The position numbers and the translations under genes were made by a program. From Leptospira ellinghausenii (lineage in GTDB: Bacteria; Spirochaetota; Leptospiria; Leptospirales; Leptospiraceae), in NCBI RefSeq assembly GCF_003114815.1, contig NZ_BFAZ01000012.1, forward strand, positions 879 through 64,482: DNA of 63,604 nt, read 5' to 3'. Below, piece by piece: positions 19,423 through 29,339 of this stretch. A model generated the notes under the pieces. The model was not told where the DNA came from, did not search any database, and worked only from the letters and a program-made list of their open reading frames with translations. Every line of letters begins with the position of its first letter. Positions within the stretch are counted from its first letter, which is position 1.

Positions 19423-20754
19423 TTAATGCGAATGTTTTATATCTTGTTTTTTGCCGGTTTCATTCATAACACTTGGAAGACCTTTGATTTGGAACTGACT
19501 ATCCAAAAGAAAAGTACCCCTTACTACTACCTTTTCATTTTCTTCCAGACCACCTAAGATGGGATAATAATCTCCAGCTTTTGCTCCTAGAATTATTTCT
19601 CGCGATTCATATACTCCTGCAGATTTTTCAACGTAAATGATTTTACGAATTCCCGTATCAAGTACAGCCGACGCAGGAATTACTAGTACATATTTACTAG
19701 CATTCCTATCATCCAAATCAATCTTAGGAATTTGCACTAGAGTCATTCCGCAAATAGGACATTGACCTCGGGTATCACGAATGATTTCGGGATGTTGGGG
19801 GCATGTATATTTACCTTCCACACCAGAAGGAGCCGCTTTTCCATTTGATAAAACAGGTACGCTAATGTTTGCACTTACATACATACCGGGTTTCAATCTT
19901 CTATTTTTATTGGAAATATTCACGATCACTTTAATCGTTCTGGATTCTTCTGAAACCGCAGGTTTAATGAGCCAAATTCTTCCTTTGAATTTTTCTCCTG
20001 GAAAACTCTCGGCGGTAATTGAGACAGATTGCCCATAACGTATAAATGGATATTCTGATTCATAGATATCAATTTCTGCCCAAACAGACTCTAAGTTTGA
20101 TAACTTAAAAAGTGTATCGCCGGGTTTTACAGCTGCCTTTTCCAAAGCCATTTTTTCGATAACGGTTCCAGAAACGGGAGAATAGATTTTTACACCTTCC
20201 TGAATCTTCTTTGTTTTAATTAAATTTTCAATTTGTAAATCAGTGATTCCTAATCTGAGAAGTCTCTGCTTCGCAGAAGAGGCAAGATCAGGCATGGACT
20301 CCATGTCCTGAGATAATAATAATTCATTTTGCGCAAGAATCAAATCCGGGCTGTATATTTCGAGAATATGATCTCCCTTTTTTACTTCTACGCCTGTAAA
20401 ATTTGCAAAGATTTTGTTGATATACCCATCAATTCTGCTCGTGATAGTTGTATAAGTTTCTTCATTGATTTGAATTTTCCCAAATGATTTCAGCTGAGAA
20501 GTGAGCTGTATTCTCTTTGCAGGAACTGCTTCCACTTCTGCCATTCTAATTTCTCTTTCGCTTAATGTAAGTTGGTTTGATATTTCTAAGTCTGTATCCC
20601 TAACGGCTTCGGTTGGTAATTGTCTCGTTTTAGTTTCATGGCTAGCATGTTCATTGATCACTGGTTTTTGTTCTGTTTTGTTGCATAGGACAAAAATCGA
20701 AAATAAAATCGCTACAAAAATTGTCTTTAATATATCACAAAAAAATAATTTCAT
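19423..20754 (-). CDS. cusB: CusB-type periplasmic adaptor, second copy
   Basis: A 443-residue membrane fusion protein. The N-terminus is a signal segment ending in a lipobox-like FVLCNK near residue 24, so it may be a lipoprotein. A barrel-sandwich/alpha-hairpin adaptor region follows (YINKIFANFTGVEVKKGD, IYSPDLILAQNELL). At about 315-340 it carries the metal-binding segment YTCPQHPEIIRD, QCPICGMTLV. It connects CusA to an outer membrane channel and passes Cu or Ag. It is the first gene of the cusBA-ATPase-copA run, preceded by a promoter and operator at 20865-20920. Confidence 0.87.
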   Translation of the reverse strand: MKLFFCDILKTIFVAILFSIFVLCNKTEQKPVINEHASHETKTRQLPTEAVRDTDLEISNQLTLSEREIRMAEVEAVPAKRIQLTSQLKSFGKIQINEETYTTITSRIDGYINKIFANFTGVEVKKGDHILEIYSPDLILAQNELLLSQDMESMPDLASSAKQRLLRLGITDLQIENLIKTKKIQEGVKIYSPVSGTVIEKMALEKAAVKPGDTLFKLSNLESVWAEIDIYESEYPFIRYGQSVSITAESFPGEKFKGRIWLIKPAVSEESRTIKVIVNISNKNRRLKPGMYVSANISVPVLSNGKAAPSGVEGKYTCPQHPEIIRDTRGQCPICGMTLVQIPKIDLDDRNASKYVLVIPASAVLDTGIRKIIYVEKSAGVYESREIILGAKAGDYYPILGGLEENEKVVVRGTFLLDSQFQIKGLPSVMNETGKKQDIKHSH

Positions 20755-20864
20755 TGCCTATCCTATCCTATCCTAAAGATCACTATAAATATTTTACTTT
20801 TGTTCCAGAATTTCCCAAGCTAAAATCCAGCCAATATACCAGGCCTATCCTTCTTGACTGCACT

Positions 20865-20920
20865 TGATTAGTCTACTCCATGAGTTGACTAATCATATGT
20901 TAACTCTTAAAAGCCGGCAA
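20865..20920 (-). promoter_or_regulatory. Promoter with overlapping palindromic operator upstream of cusB2
   Basis: On the minus strand a -35 TTGCCG (20915-20920) and a -10 TATGAT (20892-20897) are separated by 17 bases. The -10 overlaps an inverted repeat TGATTAGTC / GACTAATCA (20865-20873 and 20887-20895). This is placed for repression or metal-dependent activation of the cusBA-ATPase-copA run that starts at 20754. No regulator gene lies next to it. Confidence 0.55.
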
Positions 20921-22134
20921 TTGACCGTTTAAATCAAGTGAAATATTTTTACATTTGTTTCAGACCCAATCAATCTGCCAACTTCCAGATCTTTGAAGAA
21001 ATTTCAAAATTGTTTATACCACTTACCTTTCACTACCATGGCATCTTTTTTTGCAAAACCGATGATCGTTCTAGATTTTAATCTTTAAGAACCATGTTCA
21101 AGAAGAACAAAATCTGAATTGAATTATTTTTTGTTATGCGCAACCTCAAAAAATAAAATTAGATTCGTTCTAAATATAGTTTGGAGATAACAATAAATTA
21201 CCGACTTGGGAAATTCGCTTTTTGTAGCTGAATATACACTTGATTCCAAATCATAATCTTTGGATATTAAAAACGATTTAAAGAATTTGAAAAACAAGAT
21301 CCTACCTTTACAACTGCAATCAATTTGATTTCCATATAAGACATCGGGTATTCCTCAGCAAAACATTGAGAGTATGACCGAACCAATTAGTCCGTTTTTT
21401 CCCATATGACGTTGCCATACACTGAATGAATGGAACCATTTTCCATTTATATTATTTTCTCGGAACCTTCCTTTATTAGGTCGCTAGATAAGGTCATTGC
21501 CAAAATTTTCCGAATGTCTTCATTGCAACAGTTCTATTCTCGTCAACACGAAAGATAATGTCTTTATTTGAATTCTTAGATTTAATCGCAAGTATAACGG
21601 CACCGGCAATCAGTTCCAAAACACCACCCAAACTCATTTTCCATCTAACAACTAATGTATAAAGCAAGTCAAAAATCATACATAGCTAAATCCATAAAAA
21701 TAAGAAATTGATTTATGATACATAAGGCAGGCCGTTCTTTACTTTAATTTCGAAATTAGACCTACAAGGAAATAAATCAGGAGCGATCTGTTTTAACTGA
21801 TTCGAGTTTGTCGTAATTATTATCCTGTTTGTCTGATATCTACTGCAAATTTTGGCTTTTCTAATTTTCTTGCTCCATAGACAAAGATATTTCCTTTAAA
21901 CTTCATATAGAATTTCAATCAAACATTAGCTTTTCATATTAGGAGACCACGCCCAATTCTCTTATAAAAAATCTGTTAGACCTTTATTAATGTCTACAAA
22001 GGGATGGTGTAACTGTTTAACATAGCCAAATGATTCTGATCTAGATACATCTAATTTGGCAAACGAAACCCAATTCAAGCTGTTATTCTCGCTGGAGCAG
22101 GCTCTTAAGCTTTTAGAATAGAATTTCTATATCC

Positions 22135-22290
22135 TTATGCGAATGTTTCTTTGATTTGTTTGTTTTTACTCGGATGAGTATACTGTGCCTTAACTCTTAA
22201 CGCCTCTTTTTTTGCAAGAAAGGTTAGCGTTTCTCTGTTATTAGGAATACTTAAATTCGAGTAATTTCTAAAAAATTGATCTAGTACTGC
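22135..22290 (-). pseudogene. C-terminal gene fragment, unknown
   Basis: An open stretch of about 51 codons without a start, ending ...EALRVKAQYTHPSKNKQIKETFA. Its codon use and composition look coding. An in-frame TAA bounds it upstream. Family not recognised. Confidence 0.3.
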
Positions 22291-22708
22291 TTATCTAACG
22301 AATTATGCATCCTTGTTCACTTTTCTCCAAAACTCACTTCAGGCAATATCCGAAATTAACCCTTCCGCCGAATTTTCTTTCATTCCAACACGCAATGAAT
22401 TTTTCATTTTTATTTATTTTAATAAACATTACATTGTATTCAAAAAACTAAACCGATTTTTAAGTTAGTTTTCTCCGACAAGAAAGAAGATTAAGGAAAT
22501 TAATATATTCCGAATGATACAAGAATCAGAATCCAGTATTCCAATAAAGGACGTTCAATAAAAATAGAAATCACAAAACAGACCTTTACGTTTGGTTTAA
22601 TAAATTTGGAGGTATCGAGCTAAACGAAATCAAGAAGATAAAGGCTTTAAAGAAGGTTACTTGAAATTATAAACGCCTAGGCGCAAATATGGCTGTGAAT
22701 TTTCAACC

Positions 22709-22744
22709 GATATAAAAAACGCCGGGTGAAATGTTTTTTATATC
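22709..22744. terminator. Hairpin with A/T-rich 12-bp stem
   Basis: GATATAAAAAAC and GTTTTTTATATC are perfectly complementary around a 12-base loop GCCGGGTGAAAT. It lies 260 bases beyond the stop of the cyclase gene on the minus strand. A terminator is possible, but the stem is AT-rich. Confidence 0.35.
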
Positions 22745-23002
22745 TTACATTGTCTTGTGAATGCATTAGGATAATTTTATTAGCTTAAGTATGAAGAACT
22801 ATTCACAAAGTGATAAAAAAATTATATAAATTTTTCGAAATATTTTTGAAGTTTTCTCCGAATCCTTTCCCAATAAATTTCTATTTCATAAATTAATCGC
22901 CAACACTCCGCTGCACGAATAAATATAAAAAATATGTCATTTGATGAAATTTCCTATTCAAAAAAACATAATCCATAATTGAGGTTTTCAGCATGGCCTA
23001 CT

Positions 23003-24256
23003 TTATTTAACTTTAAAATCATAAATTCCATCCCAATCATCAACATTGCCATTTTTCAAAATTTCTATCCTATCTAGATATAACTTACATACATAGTCGT
23101 TTGGATTTTGAAAGTAAGCATCTTCGAAAAACATCTTAGCTTGAGGAAAATTGCCACTTCTGAAGTGTGCAAGCCCGTCCAAAAAGCAAGTTCGATTATT
23201 TTCTTTACTGATAATTTCTTCAATGCCCAAATGCGAATAAACTTCATATATTTTGCATGAATTCGTTTTTCCCTTCACTCGTACTGAATCTATTTCTCTT
23301 ATATTAGAACATTTGTTTTTTATACGTTGATAGACGGTATCAGTAATCAATAATGAAGAATTATAAAACTTATTCAAACCCTGTATTCGGGCCGAAAGAT
23401 TTACATTATCTCCGATAATCGTATACTCTTTTCTTTCCGATGAACCAACATTACCTGCAACCACCTTTCCAAAATGAATTCCGATAGTTATTTCTAGTTT
23501 TTCATTCCCAAAGTAATTTTCGCCGTTAAGCTGCTTCAATCTCTTTATCATTTCAACTGCAATTTTAACAGCAGTTTCATTATCTTCAGATTTAGCTTCT
23601 GGTATTCCAAAAACGACCATAAGAGCATCTCCGATAAATTTGTCTAGATAGCCATTATTGCGTAAAATGATATCAATCATTTCGACGAAAAACCGATTTA
23701 GCAGAAAGATTAAATCTGTAGGCTTTAATCTTTCTGCTAATTTTGTGAAATCCTTAATATCACAAAATAAAATAACTACCTCTTTCTCTTCTCCTTCGGT
23801 ATTGATATTTTTGTTAATTATATCATCTACTATTTGAGGTGATACATACTTTCCAAATAGATCTAAGATTACATTCTTTTTATTTTTTTCGAATATCAAA
23901 ACATCTCTGAAATATCCAGCAGATAATCCTAATATGACAAGAAATGGAGTTTCAACAAAATGCTCCAACATCACTGTGTGAAAATGATTTTTTGCGGAAA
24001 TCATTGTGAATAGATGTGCAGAAGCCACAAGAAAACTGACACCAGCGCTAGCGATAAATCCAAAAAAGATTACAGCATATAGTATAGGAAAATAATACAA
24101 TCTCATGGAAATCGCTGTCCAGATTTCATTATTGCCTTTGATTGATAATGTATGTAAAATGAAAATTGAGATTATTAAAGAAGCAATGATTGAGAATTTT
24201 GAGAAACTTAGATTTTGCTTTAATTCGGTAAAATGAAATTCAATTAATTCTTTCAT
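23003..24256 (-). CDS. Class III adenylate/guanylate cyclase with membrane N-terminus
   Basis: A 417-residue protein. Residues 1-130 hold about four hydrophobic helices. Residues 150-335 are a class III cyclase domain: VILFCDIKDFTKLAERL with the first metal Asp, FIGDALMVVFGIPEA with the second, GIHFGKVVAGNVGS, and EYTIIGDNVNLSARIQGL. The C-terminal 70 residues are TPR-like (GLAHFRSGNFPQAKMFFEDAY). It makes cAMP or cGMP from ATP or GTP; substrate choice cannot be decided by eye. Leptospira genomes carry many such cyclases. It lies at the tail of the cusCBA run but is separated from it by hairpins, so it may be a separate unit. Confidence 0.85.
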   Translation of the reverse strand: MKELIEFHFTELKQNLSFSKFSIIASLIISIFILHTLSIKGNNEIWTAISMRLYYFPILYAVIFFGFIASAGVSFLVASAHLFTMISAKNHFHTVMLEHFVETPFLVILGLSAGYFRDVLIFEKNKKNVILDLFGKYVSPQIVDDIINKNINTEGEEKEVVILFCDIKDFTKLAERLKPTDLIFLLNRFFVEMIDIILRNNGYLDKFIGDALMVVFGIPEAKSEDNETAVKIAVEMIKRLKQLNGENYFGNEKLEITIGIHFGKVVAGNVGSSERKEYTIIGDNVNLSARIQGLNKFYNSSLLITDTVYQRIKNKCSNIREIDSVRVKGKTNSCKIYEVYSHLGIEEIISKENNRTCFLDGLAHFRSGNFPQAKMFFEDAYFQNPNDYVCKLYLDRIEILKNGNVDDWDGIYDFKVK

Positions 24257-24295
24257 TTTTTAGCCGAATGCACTCCATGAATATTCAAATATCCG

Positions 24296-24331
24296 ACGGG
24301 TTTTAAAATACCAGATAATTTTAAAACCCGT
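24296..24331. terminator. 14-bp perfect hairpin before the cyclase gene
   Basis: ACGGGTTTTAAAAT and ATTTTAAAACCCGT enclose an 8-base loop, 40 bases upstream of the cyclase start. It could end transcription from the metal operon or be a regulator site. There is no clear U-run. Confidence 0.45.
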
Positions 24332-24454
24332 TTCCAGAAAACTTAATAATAAGATAAAGGTTGTTACTATCATCTTTAGTACGCAAAACTTTTTTAAAAT
24401 TCCTTTTCAATTCGTTATGACCATTTGACACAACGCATTCAACTTTTTCCTAGG

Positions 24455-24492
24455 AACAAATACTTTTGCTATTATCTGCAAAAGTATTTGTT
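24455..24492. terminator. 15-bp perfect hairpin after the 147-residue gene
   Basis: AACAAATACTTTTGC and GCAAAAGTATTTGTT enclose an 8-base loop, 8 bases past the stop of the gene at 24500-24943 on the minus strand. The position suits a terminator. Confidence 0.5.
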
Positions 24493-24499
24493 GCTGTAT

Positions 24500-24943
24500 T
24501 TACAACTTTTCTCCGCAATCCCTCATATCCTTCAAATACGGATTCACTATGTTATCCCCTTTAGCAATCCATTTCTTTTTTTCCATTGGGCAATAGAATA
24601 GATTTGCTTTTGATTTATCGTGATGTCCGACAACAGATGCTAATCCATCGACTAATAAAGAGTATGCATTCTTTTTATCTTGCAAGCTTTCTGCTTTACC
24701 TAATTTTTCCGCAAGAGGAATTGCTTTTTTAAAAACTTCATTGTCTTTTTTATCATCCGACCCTTTTGTAAGAAGTTCGGTCAAATTTTTTGTGTCAATT
24801 TTACCGGAAGTTTCTTTTACTAGTGCTTCATGAAATTTTATCATCTCTTCCATGACTTTTGTTGTCTTACCGTCATGTGCCCATGCCTGTGTTGTAAAAA
24901 GGCATATAATCCATATTAACATTGTTTTAAATATTGTATTCAT
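24500..24943 (-). CDS. Periplasmic metal-operon protein with CPM...NPY...CG motif
   Basis: A 147-residue exported protein. The signal peptide is 1-22 (ending TQAWAHD). The mature part is helical, and the C-terminus reads FYCPMEKKKWIAKGDNIVNPYL then MRDCGEKL. The CPM, W, NPY and CG pattern resembles the DUF3347 domain found alone or fused to CusB in copper operons, probably binding the metal through Cys and Met. It follows the 113-residue protein in the cus run; hairpins lie on both sides. Family call moderate. Confidence 0.65.
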   Translation of the reverse strand: MNTIFKTMLIWIICLFTTQAWAHDGKTTKVMEEMIKFHEALVKETSGKIDTKNLTELLTKGSDDKKDNEVFKKAIPLAEKLGKAESLQDKKNAYSLLVDGLASVVGHHDKSKANLFYCPMEKKKWIAKGDNIVNPYLKDMRDCGEKL

Positions 24944-24957
24944 TGTTCTCTCCTAAA

Positions 24958-24999
24958 AAGAATTCAGAATTAAATTCTTATATTTAATTCTGAATTCTT
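24958..24999. terminator. 18-bp perfect hairpin between two cus-run genes
   Basis: AAGAATTCAGAATTAAAT and its exact complement ATTTAATTCTGAATTCTT enclose a 6-base loop. It lies between the 113-residue gene (stop at 25006) and the RBS of the 147-residue gene. It could be a terminator or an attenuator that lowers downstream expression. Confidence 0.5.
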
Positions 25000-25005
25000 A
25001 TAAAT

Positions 25006-25347
25006 TTATTTTTTATCTAACCCTTTTGCTAAAGAATTATGCATCACAGCCATCATCTCAAAATTAGCTTTTTGAGATTTAGCATCTGCAATGATTTTAT
25101 CGCAATGAGTTTCCATTTCTTTTATTTTTAACTTTGGGCTTAATTTTTCATTAATCCAATATTTTTTTTGAAAATCGTTTTTCATTTTCGAATGATCTTC
25201 TATAATGTTTTGTTGTGCCTTGGCTAACTCTTCATATTTAGAAGCCTGTGAAAGATGCTCTGCTTTTACTTTGGAAACATCCTGTGCCCAAACTGTCGTT
25301 TCAAATAGGATTAGAAATCCTATTCCCATTAATTTAATTTTATTCAT
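25006..25347 (-). CDS. Small helical periplasmic protein of the cus run
   Basis: A 113-residue protein. The signal peptide is 1-22 (VWAQD cleavage). The mature part is all helix with His and Met (HLSQASKYEELAKAQ, IIEDHSKMKNDF, METHCDKI, MMAVMHNS). Proteins like this accompany copper resistance operons in spirochaetes and bacteroidetes-type bacteria and may hold Cu(I) through Met and His. It lies 37 bases after the methyltransferase. No named family recognised. Confidence 0.6.
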   Translation of the reverse strand: MNKIKLMGIGFLILFETTVWAQDVSKVKAEHLSQASKYEELAKAQQNIIEDHSKMKNDFQKKYWINEKLSPKLKIKEMETHCDKIIADAKSQKANFEMMAVMHNSLAKGLDKK

Positions 25348-25384
25348 TGTTTTCTCCTTTTAATGAATTCAAAAATTTTCGCAT

Positions 25385-26035
25385 CTATTTTTCTGCTTTA
25401 TAATAAGAGTAAGTTCCAATTTTGGTATTGATAAAATCAGTCTCTGCTACATTTCTAAATCCTGCTTGCTCTATAAACTTTGGTAAAAGTCCATTTACAT
25501 TGTCGTTTGTTGTTTTAAAGCCGTCCAGAAGTTGGACAATATAAAATGCAAGCCGCATCATTCTGGATTTTGCTTTTCCCCAGTCACCGATAATAAGTTG
25601 CCCATTTGGTTTCAGCACTCGGTAAATTTCTTTCAAGGAGGCTAATTTTGTTTCTGCGTCAAGTTGATGAAAAACTAACGAACTAAAAACTTTATCAAAT
25701 GAGTTATCTGCATATGGGAAGGCTGTTCCTTCGTAGAGGTCAAGAGGTATGTCGAAACCTAGTTTCTTGATTTTATATTGAGCAATTTCTCTTACTTTTG
25801 GATCAATATCAAGACCACTTAGTTTAGCTTTCGCATTACGCTCGTGGGCAAGAATAATATTTTGCCCTGTTCCAAAACCAAATTCTAAAATAGCTTCGTC
25901 GTTCTTTGGTTTTAACTCATCTATGAGTTTTGTTCTAAATTTTTTCTCAGGCATAGTTAACTTAATTGTTAGGTCATAGAAACCGGTTAACCATTCGTAG
26001 CCTAAGGCTGGTATAAATTCTTTTTTGTCGTTCAT
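25385..26035 (-). CDS. Class I SAM-dependent methyltransferase
   Basis: A 216-residue protein. The SAM-binding motif I is AILEFGFGTGQN near residues 48-59. The acidic residue GLDIDP follows at about 74, and motif IV is FDKVFSSLVFHQL near 113-125. The methyltransferase_11/UbiE type fits. It is 34 bases downstream of cusA1. Such methyltransferases are found in copper or arsenic-type resistance clusters; the substrate is unknown. Confidence 0.8.
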   Translation of the reverse strand: MNDKKEFIPALGYEWLTGFYDLTIKLTMPEKKFRTKLIDELKPKNDEAILEFGFGTGQNIILAHERNAKAKLSGLDIDPKVREIAQYKIKKLGFDIPLDLYEGTAFPYADNSFDKVFSSLVFHQLDAETKLASLKEIYRVLKPNGQLIIGDWGKAKSRMMRLAFYIVQLLDGFKTTNDNVNGLLPKFIEQAGFRNVAETDFINTKIGTYSYYKAEK

Positions 26036-26069
26036 TGGATTTCCCCTTTAAAGAAATTAGTCATAAGAC

Positions 26070-29000
26070 TCAAAGCTCGCTCAATTCCCTTCGTTTCCAT
26101 AAATAATAAATGGCAGGATAAACCAAAAGCTCTAATGCAAAGCTTGAAACAAGACCTCCGACCATCGGGGCAGCAATTCGTTTCATTACATCTGAGCCTG
26201 TCGCTGTTGACCACATAATTGGGAGTAACCCCATCATCGCACAGAGTACAGTCATGATTTTGGGACGAACTCTTTTTACTGCACCGTGTAAGATGGATTC
26301 TTTTAGTTCATTGTCATTTTTCAAAAGTCCTTTCTTTCTTGCGTCTTCATGTGCCAAATCAAGATATAACAGCATGAATACGCCCGTTTCAGCGTCTAGT
26401 CCCATAAGCGCAATCATTCCCACCCAGACGGCGATCGAGATTTGATAATCCAAAATAAATAAAAGTCCTACAGCCCCAATAAGGGAAAAAGGAACCGCAC
26501 ACATGACAATCATTGTCTTCATGTAAGAACTTGTATTCATATAGATTAGAAAGAAAATAATAAAGAGGGTAATAGGTATTACATACATCATTCTCTCTCT
26601 TACTCGAATGATGTTTTCATACTGACCAGTCCAGAGTAGAGTATAACCAGTCGGAAGTTTCACTGATTCGGATACTATAAGTTTGGCTTTTTCTACAAAA
26701 CCACCTATATCAGATTCGCCTGTGTCTAAGTATACATAGCCGGTGAGAAATCCATTTTCATCTCGGATCATAGCAGGACCTGTTTTAAATTCAAGGTCAG
26801 CTATTTCGCCGATAGGAATATGAGAATCTGTGAGCGTTGGAACTAATATTCGTTTTAGCTGGTTTATATTCTCCCTTAGCGCCCTTGGATAACGGATATT
26901 TACAGTATACCGTTCTCTCCCTTCTATTGTTTGAGTAATTGGTTCTCCCCCGATAGCGGTCAAAATGATATTTTGTGCACTCGCAATCGTGATTCCATAG
27001 CGGGCTAATTTCTCTCGTTTTAAATTGATATCTAAAAAATAACCGCCGGCTGTTCGTTCAGCAAATACAGACCTAACTCCAGGAAGAGACTTTAAAACTC
27101 CTTCGATCTCTATACCTAATCGTTCAATTTCTTCAAGCGACGATCCTTGTATCTTTATTCCTATTGGGGTTCGCAGTCCAGTAGACAACATATCAATCCT
27201 AGTTTTAATTGGCATGGTCCAGGCGTTAGACACACCAGGAAAAGAAATTTCTTTGTCCATGATTTCTATTAATTCTTCTCTGGAAATTCGATCTGGTGCG
27301 AAGCTTCTAAATAAAAAATGAGTGAAGTCTGGCAATATCGAATAAAATCTTTCTTTTTTCCTCCATTCATTTTGAGGCTTTACGGAAACAACCGTCTCCA
27401 TCATGGAGAATGGTGCACTATCTGTTGAGGTATCAGATCGTCCGGCTTTACCAAACACGCGCACTACTTCGGGAATATTTTTTAACTTTCTGTCCATATT
27501 TATCATAAGCCGCTCTGCTTCAGCAACTGAGATTCCAGGAAGCGTTGTTGGCATATAAAGTAATGACTCTTCATATAGTGGTGGCATAAATTCAGAACCA
27601 AGATGAAAATACAAAGGTATTGTTAGTAATACTAAAGTTACTGAGGTAGCGATTACTTTTTTCGGGTGCGCTAAAACCCAAATGCAGGCCGGCTCGTAGT
27701 ATTTAAATAGAATTTTACTTATTGGATGATTGTCTTCTTTGTAGTATTTTCCAACGAATAAGGTAGTAGCGACCTTATTTAATAATTTATTTTTATAAGT
27801 AAATGGATCCATTCTTGTAAAAAGCATTCGAAAGGCTGGATCGAGAGTTAAAGCAAGAATAGCAGCGATTGCCATCGCCAAATTTTTCGAATATGCGAGT
27901 GGGCGAAAAAGCCTTCCTTCTTGATCGACTAAGGTGAAAACGGGTAGAAAAGCGACAGCGATAACTAACAGTGAAAAAAATACGGATGGTCCTACTTCTA
28001 ACAGCGCCTCAAGCCTGACTGCATGGTAATCGCCAACTCGACCACCAGACTCCCACTCCTCTAATTTTTTGTATGCATTTTCTACTTCTACAATTGCTCC
28101 ATCTACCAAAACTCCAATGGAAATGGCAATGCCAGAAAGAGACATTATATTCGAGTGAATTCCGAAAGTGTACATTGGTATAAACGAAATGAGAACAGAA
28201 ATTGGAATTGTTAGAATAGGCACAATTGCAGAAGGAAAATGCCATAGAAAAACCAAGATAACTAAAGAAACTACAACCATTTCCTCGAGCAATTTTTCTT
28301 TTAGATTCGTAATCGCATTCATAATGAGCGATGAACGATCATACGTAGTGACTATTTCCAATCCTTCAGGGAGAGATGGAGTTATTTCTTTAATCTTTTC
28401 TTTAATCTTTTCAATTACCGAAAGAGCGTTCTCACCATGACGCATAACAATGATTCCACCAACGGTGTCTCCATTTCCGTCTAAATCAGAAATACCACGT
28501 CTCAAATCAGGGCCTAGATCTACCTGTGCAACATTCTTTACGAGAATTGGTGTTCCGGTAGTATCCGTGCCTAAGCTAATCTCCTCTATGTCGCTTAGGT
28601 TACGAATATATCCTTTGCCTCGGATCATATACTCAGCACCACTCAATTCCATTAGACGTGCGCCAGTCTCTTGATTAGATTCTCGAACTTTTTGCACAAT
28701 CGATTCCATGGAAATGTTATACGCTTGCAAGGCAATTGGGTTAACAGTGATTTGATATTGTTTTTTGAAACCGCCAATGCCTGCTACCTCTGAAACTCCC
28801 GGGATCGCGTTTAACAAGTAACGCAGTTTAAAGTCTTGAAAGGATCGAATATCGGCTAATGAGTTTATTCCAATCTTGTCTACCAAGGCATATTGAAAAA
28901 CCCATCCAACACCAGTAGCATCGGGGCCCAATTCAGTTTGCACACCTTCTGGAAGCCTGGATTGAATTCGAGATAGGTATTCTAATACACGAGATCTAGC

Positions 29001-29339
29001 CCAATAAATATCAGTCCCATCTTGGAAGATAACGTAGACAAACGAATAGCCGAAGTCGGAAAACCCGCGAATAACTTTCACTTTCGGAGCACCGAGTAAG
29101 CCTGTGATAATTGGGTAAGTAACCTGATCTTCAATAATATCAGGACTTCTATCCCAACGAGAATAGACTATGACTTGCGTATCCGACAGATCAGGAATTG
29201 CATCAAGCGGAATATTAGTCATCGAATAATAGGAGCCGATGAGCATTACCCCGATTACAACTAATACTAAAAATTTATTATGAGCGGAGAAACGAATGAT
29301 TTTAGAAGTTAGCGAATTTGAATCAATGGGAGTGTTCAT
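26070..29339 (-). CDS. cusA: Heavy-metal RND efflux pump (CusA-type), first copy
   Basis: A 1089-residue HME-RND transporter. Its lead is NIPLDAIPDLSDTQVIVYSRW. The helix-4 segment GIAISIGVLVDGAIVEVENAYK has the proton-relay Asp. The periplasmic segment SEFMPPLYEESLLYMPTTLPG and the C-terminal GLLPIMWSTATGSDVMKRIAAPM are typical of CusA/SilA. The start overlaps the cusB stop by 17 bases, so translation is coupled. It exports Cu(I)/Ag(I) from periplasm and cytoplasm together with CusB and CusC. Similar in plan to the copy at 16010 but clearly diverged, so not a recent duplication. Confidence 0.92.
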   Translation of the reverse strand: MNTPIDSNSLTSKIIRFSAHNKFLVLVVIGVMLIGSYYSMTNIPLDAIPDLSDTQVIVYSRWDRSPDIIEDQVTYPIITGLLGAPKVKVIRGFSDFGYSFVYVIFQDGTDIYWARSRVLEYLSRIQSRLPEGVQTELGPDATGVGWVFQYALVDKIGINSLADIRSFQDFKLRYLLNAIPGVSEVAGIGGFKKQYQITVNPIALQAYNISMESIVQKVRESNQETGARLMELSGAEYMIRGKGYIRNLSDIEEISLGTDTTGTPILVKNVAQVDLGPDLRRGISDLDGNGDTVGGIIVMRHGENALSVIEKIKEKIKEITPSLPEGLEIVTTYDRSSLIMNAITNLKEKLLEEMVVVSLVILVFLWHFPSAIVPILTIPISVLISFIPMYTFGIHSNIMSLSGIAISIGVLVDGAIVEVENAYKKLEEWESGGRVGDYHAVRLEALLEVGPSVFFSLLVIAVAFLPVFTLVDQEGRLFRPLAYSKNLAMAIAAILALTLDPAFRMLFTRMDPFTYKNKLLNKVATTLFVGKYYKEDNHPISKILFKYYEPACIWVLAHPKKVIATSVTLVLLTIPLYFHLGSEFMPPLYEESLLYMPTTLPGISVAEAERLMINMDRKLKNIPEVVRVFGKAGRSDTSTDSAPFSMMETVVSVKPQNEWRKKERFYSILPDFTHFLFRSFAPDRISREELIEIMDKEISFPGVSNAWTMPIKTRIDMLSTGLRTPIGIKIQGSSLEEIERLGIEIEGVLKSLPGVRSVFAERTAGGYFLDINLKREKLARYGITIASAQNIILTAIGGEPITQTIEGRERYTVNIRYPRALRENINQLKRILVPTLTDSHIPIGEIADLEFKTGPAMIRDENGFLTGYVYLDTGESDIGGFVEKAKLIVSESVKLPTGYTLLWTGQYENIIRVRERMMYVIPITLFIIFFLIYMNTSSYMKTMIVMCAVPFSLIGAVGLLFILDYQISIAVWVGMIALMGLDAETGVFMLLYLDLAHEDARKKGLLKNDNELKESILHGAVKRVRPKIMTVLCAMMGLLPIMWSTATGSDVMKRIAAPMVGGLVSSFALELLVYPAIYYLWKRRELSEL

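Larger units (their letters stand above)
20960..22990. other. About 2 kb without an intact gene; decayed DNA
   Basis: Stops are frequent in all frames. A 61-codon frame at 21494-21679 (minus) contains one hydrophobic stretch (GGVLELIAGAVILAI) and looks like a gene fragment. Another fragment is at 22135-22290. A hairpin lies at 22709-22744. It separates the two metal operons and probably once held other genes; I cannot name them. Confidence 0.5.

Noticed and set aside
21133..21144. GTTATGCGCAAC, identical to the attC-like right arm
   Set aside because: None of the internal blocks of the sites are beside it and there is no partner arm nearby; a 12-base match alone in AT-rich decayed DNA is weak.
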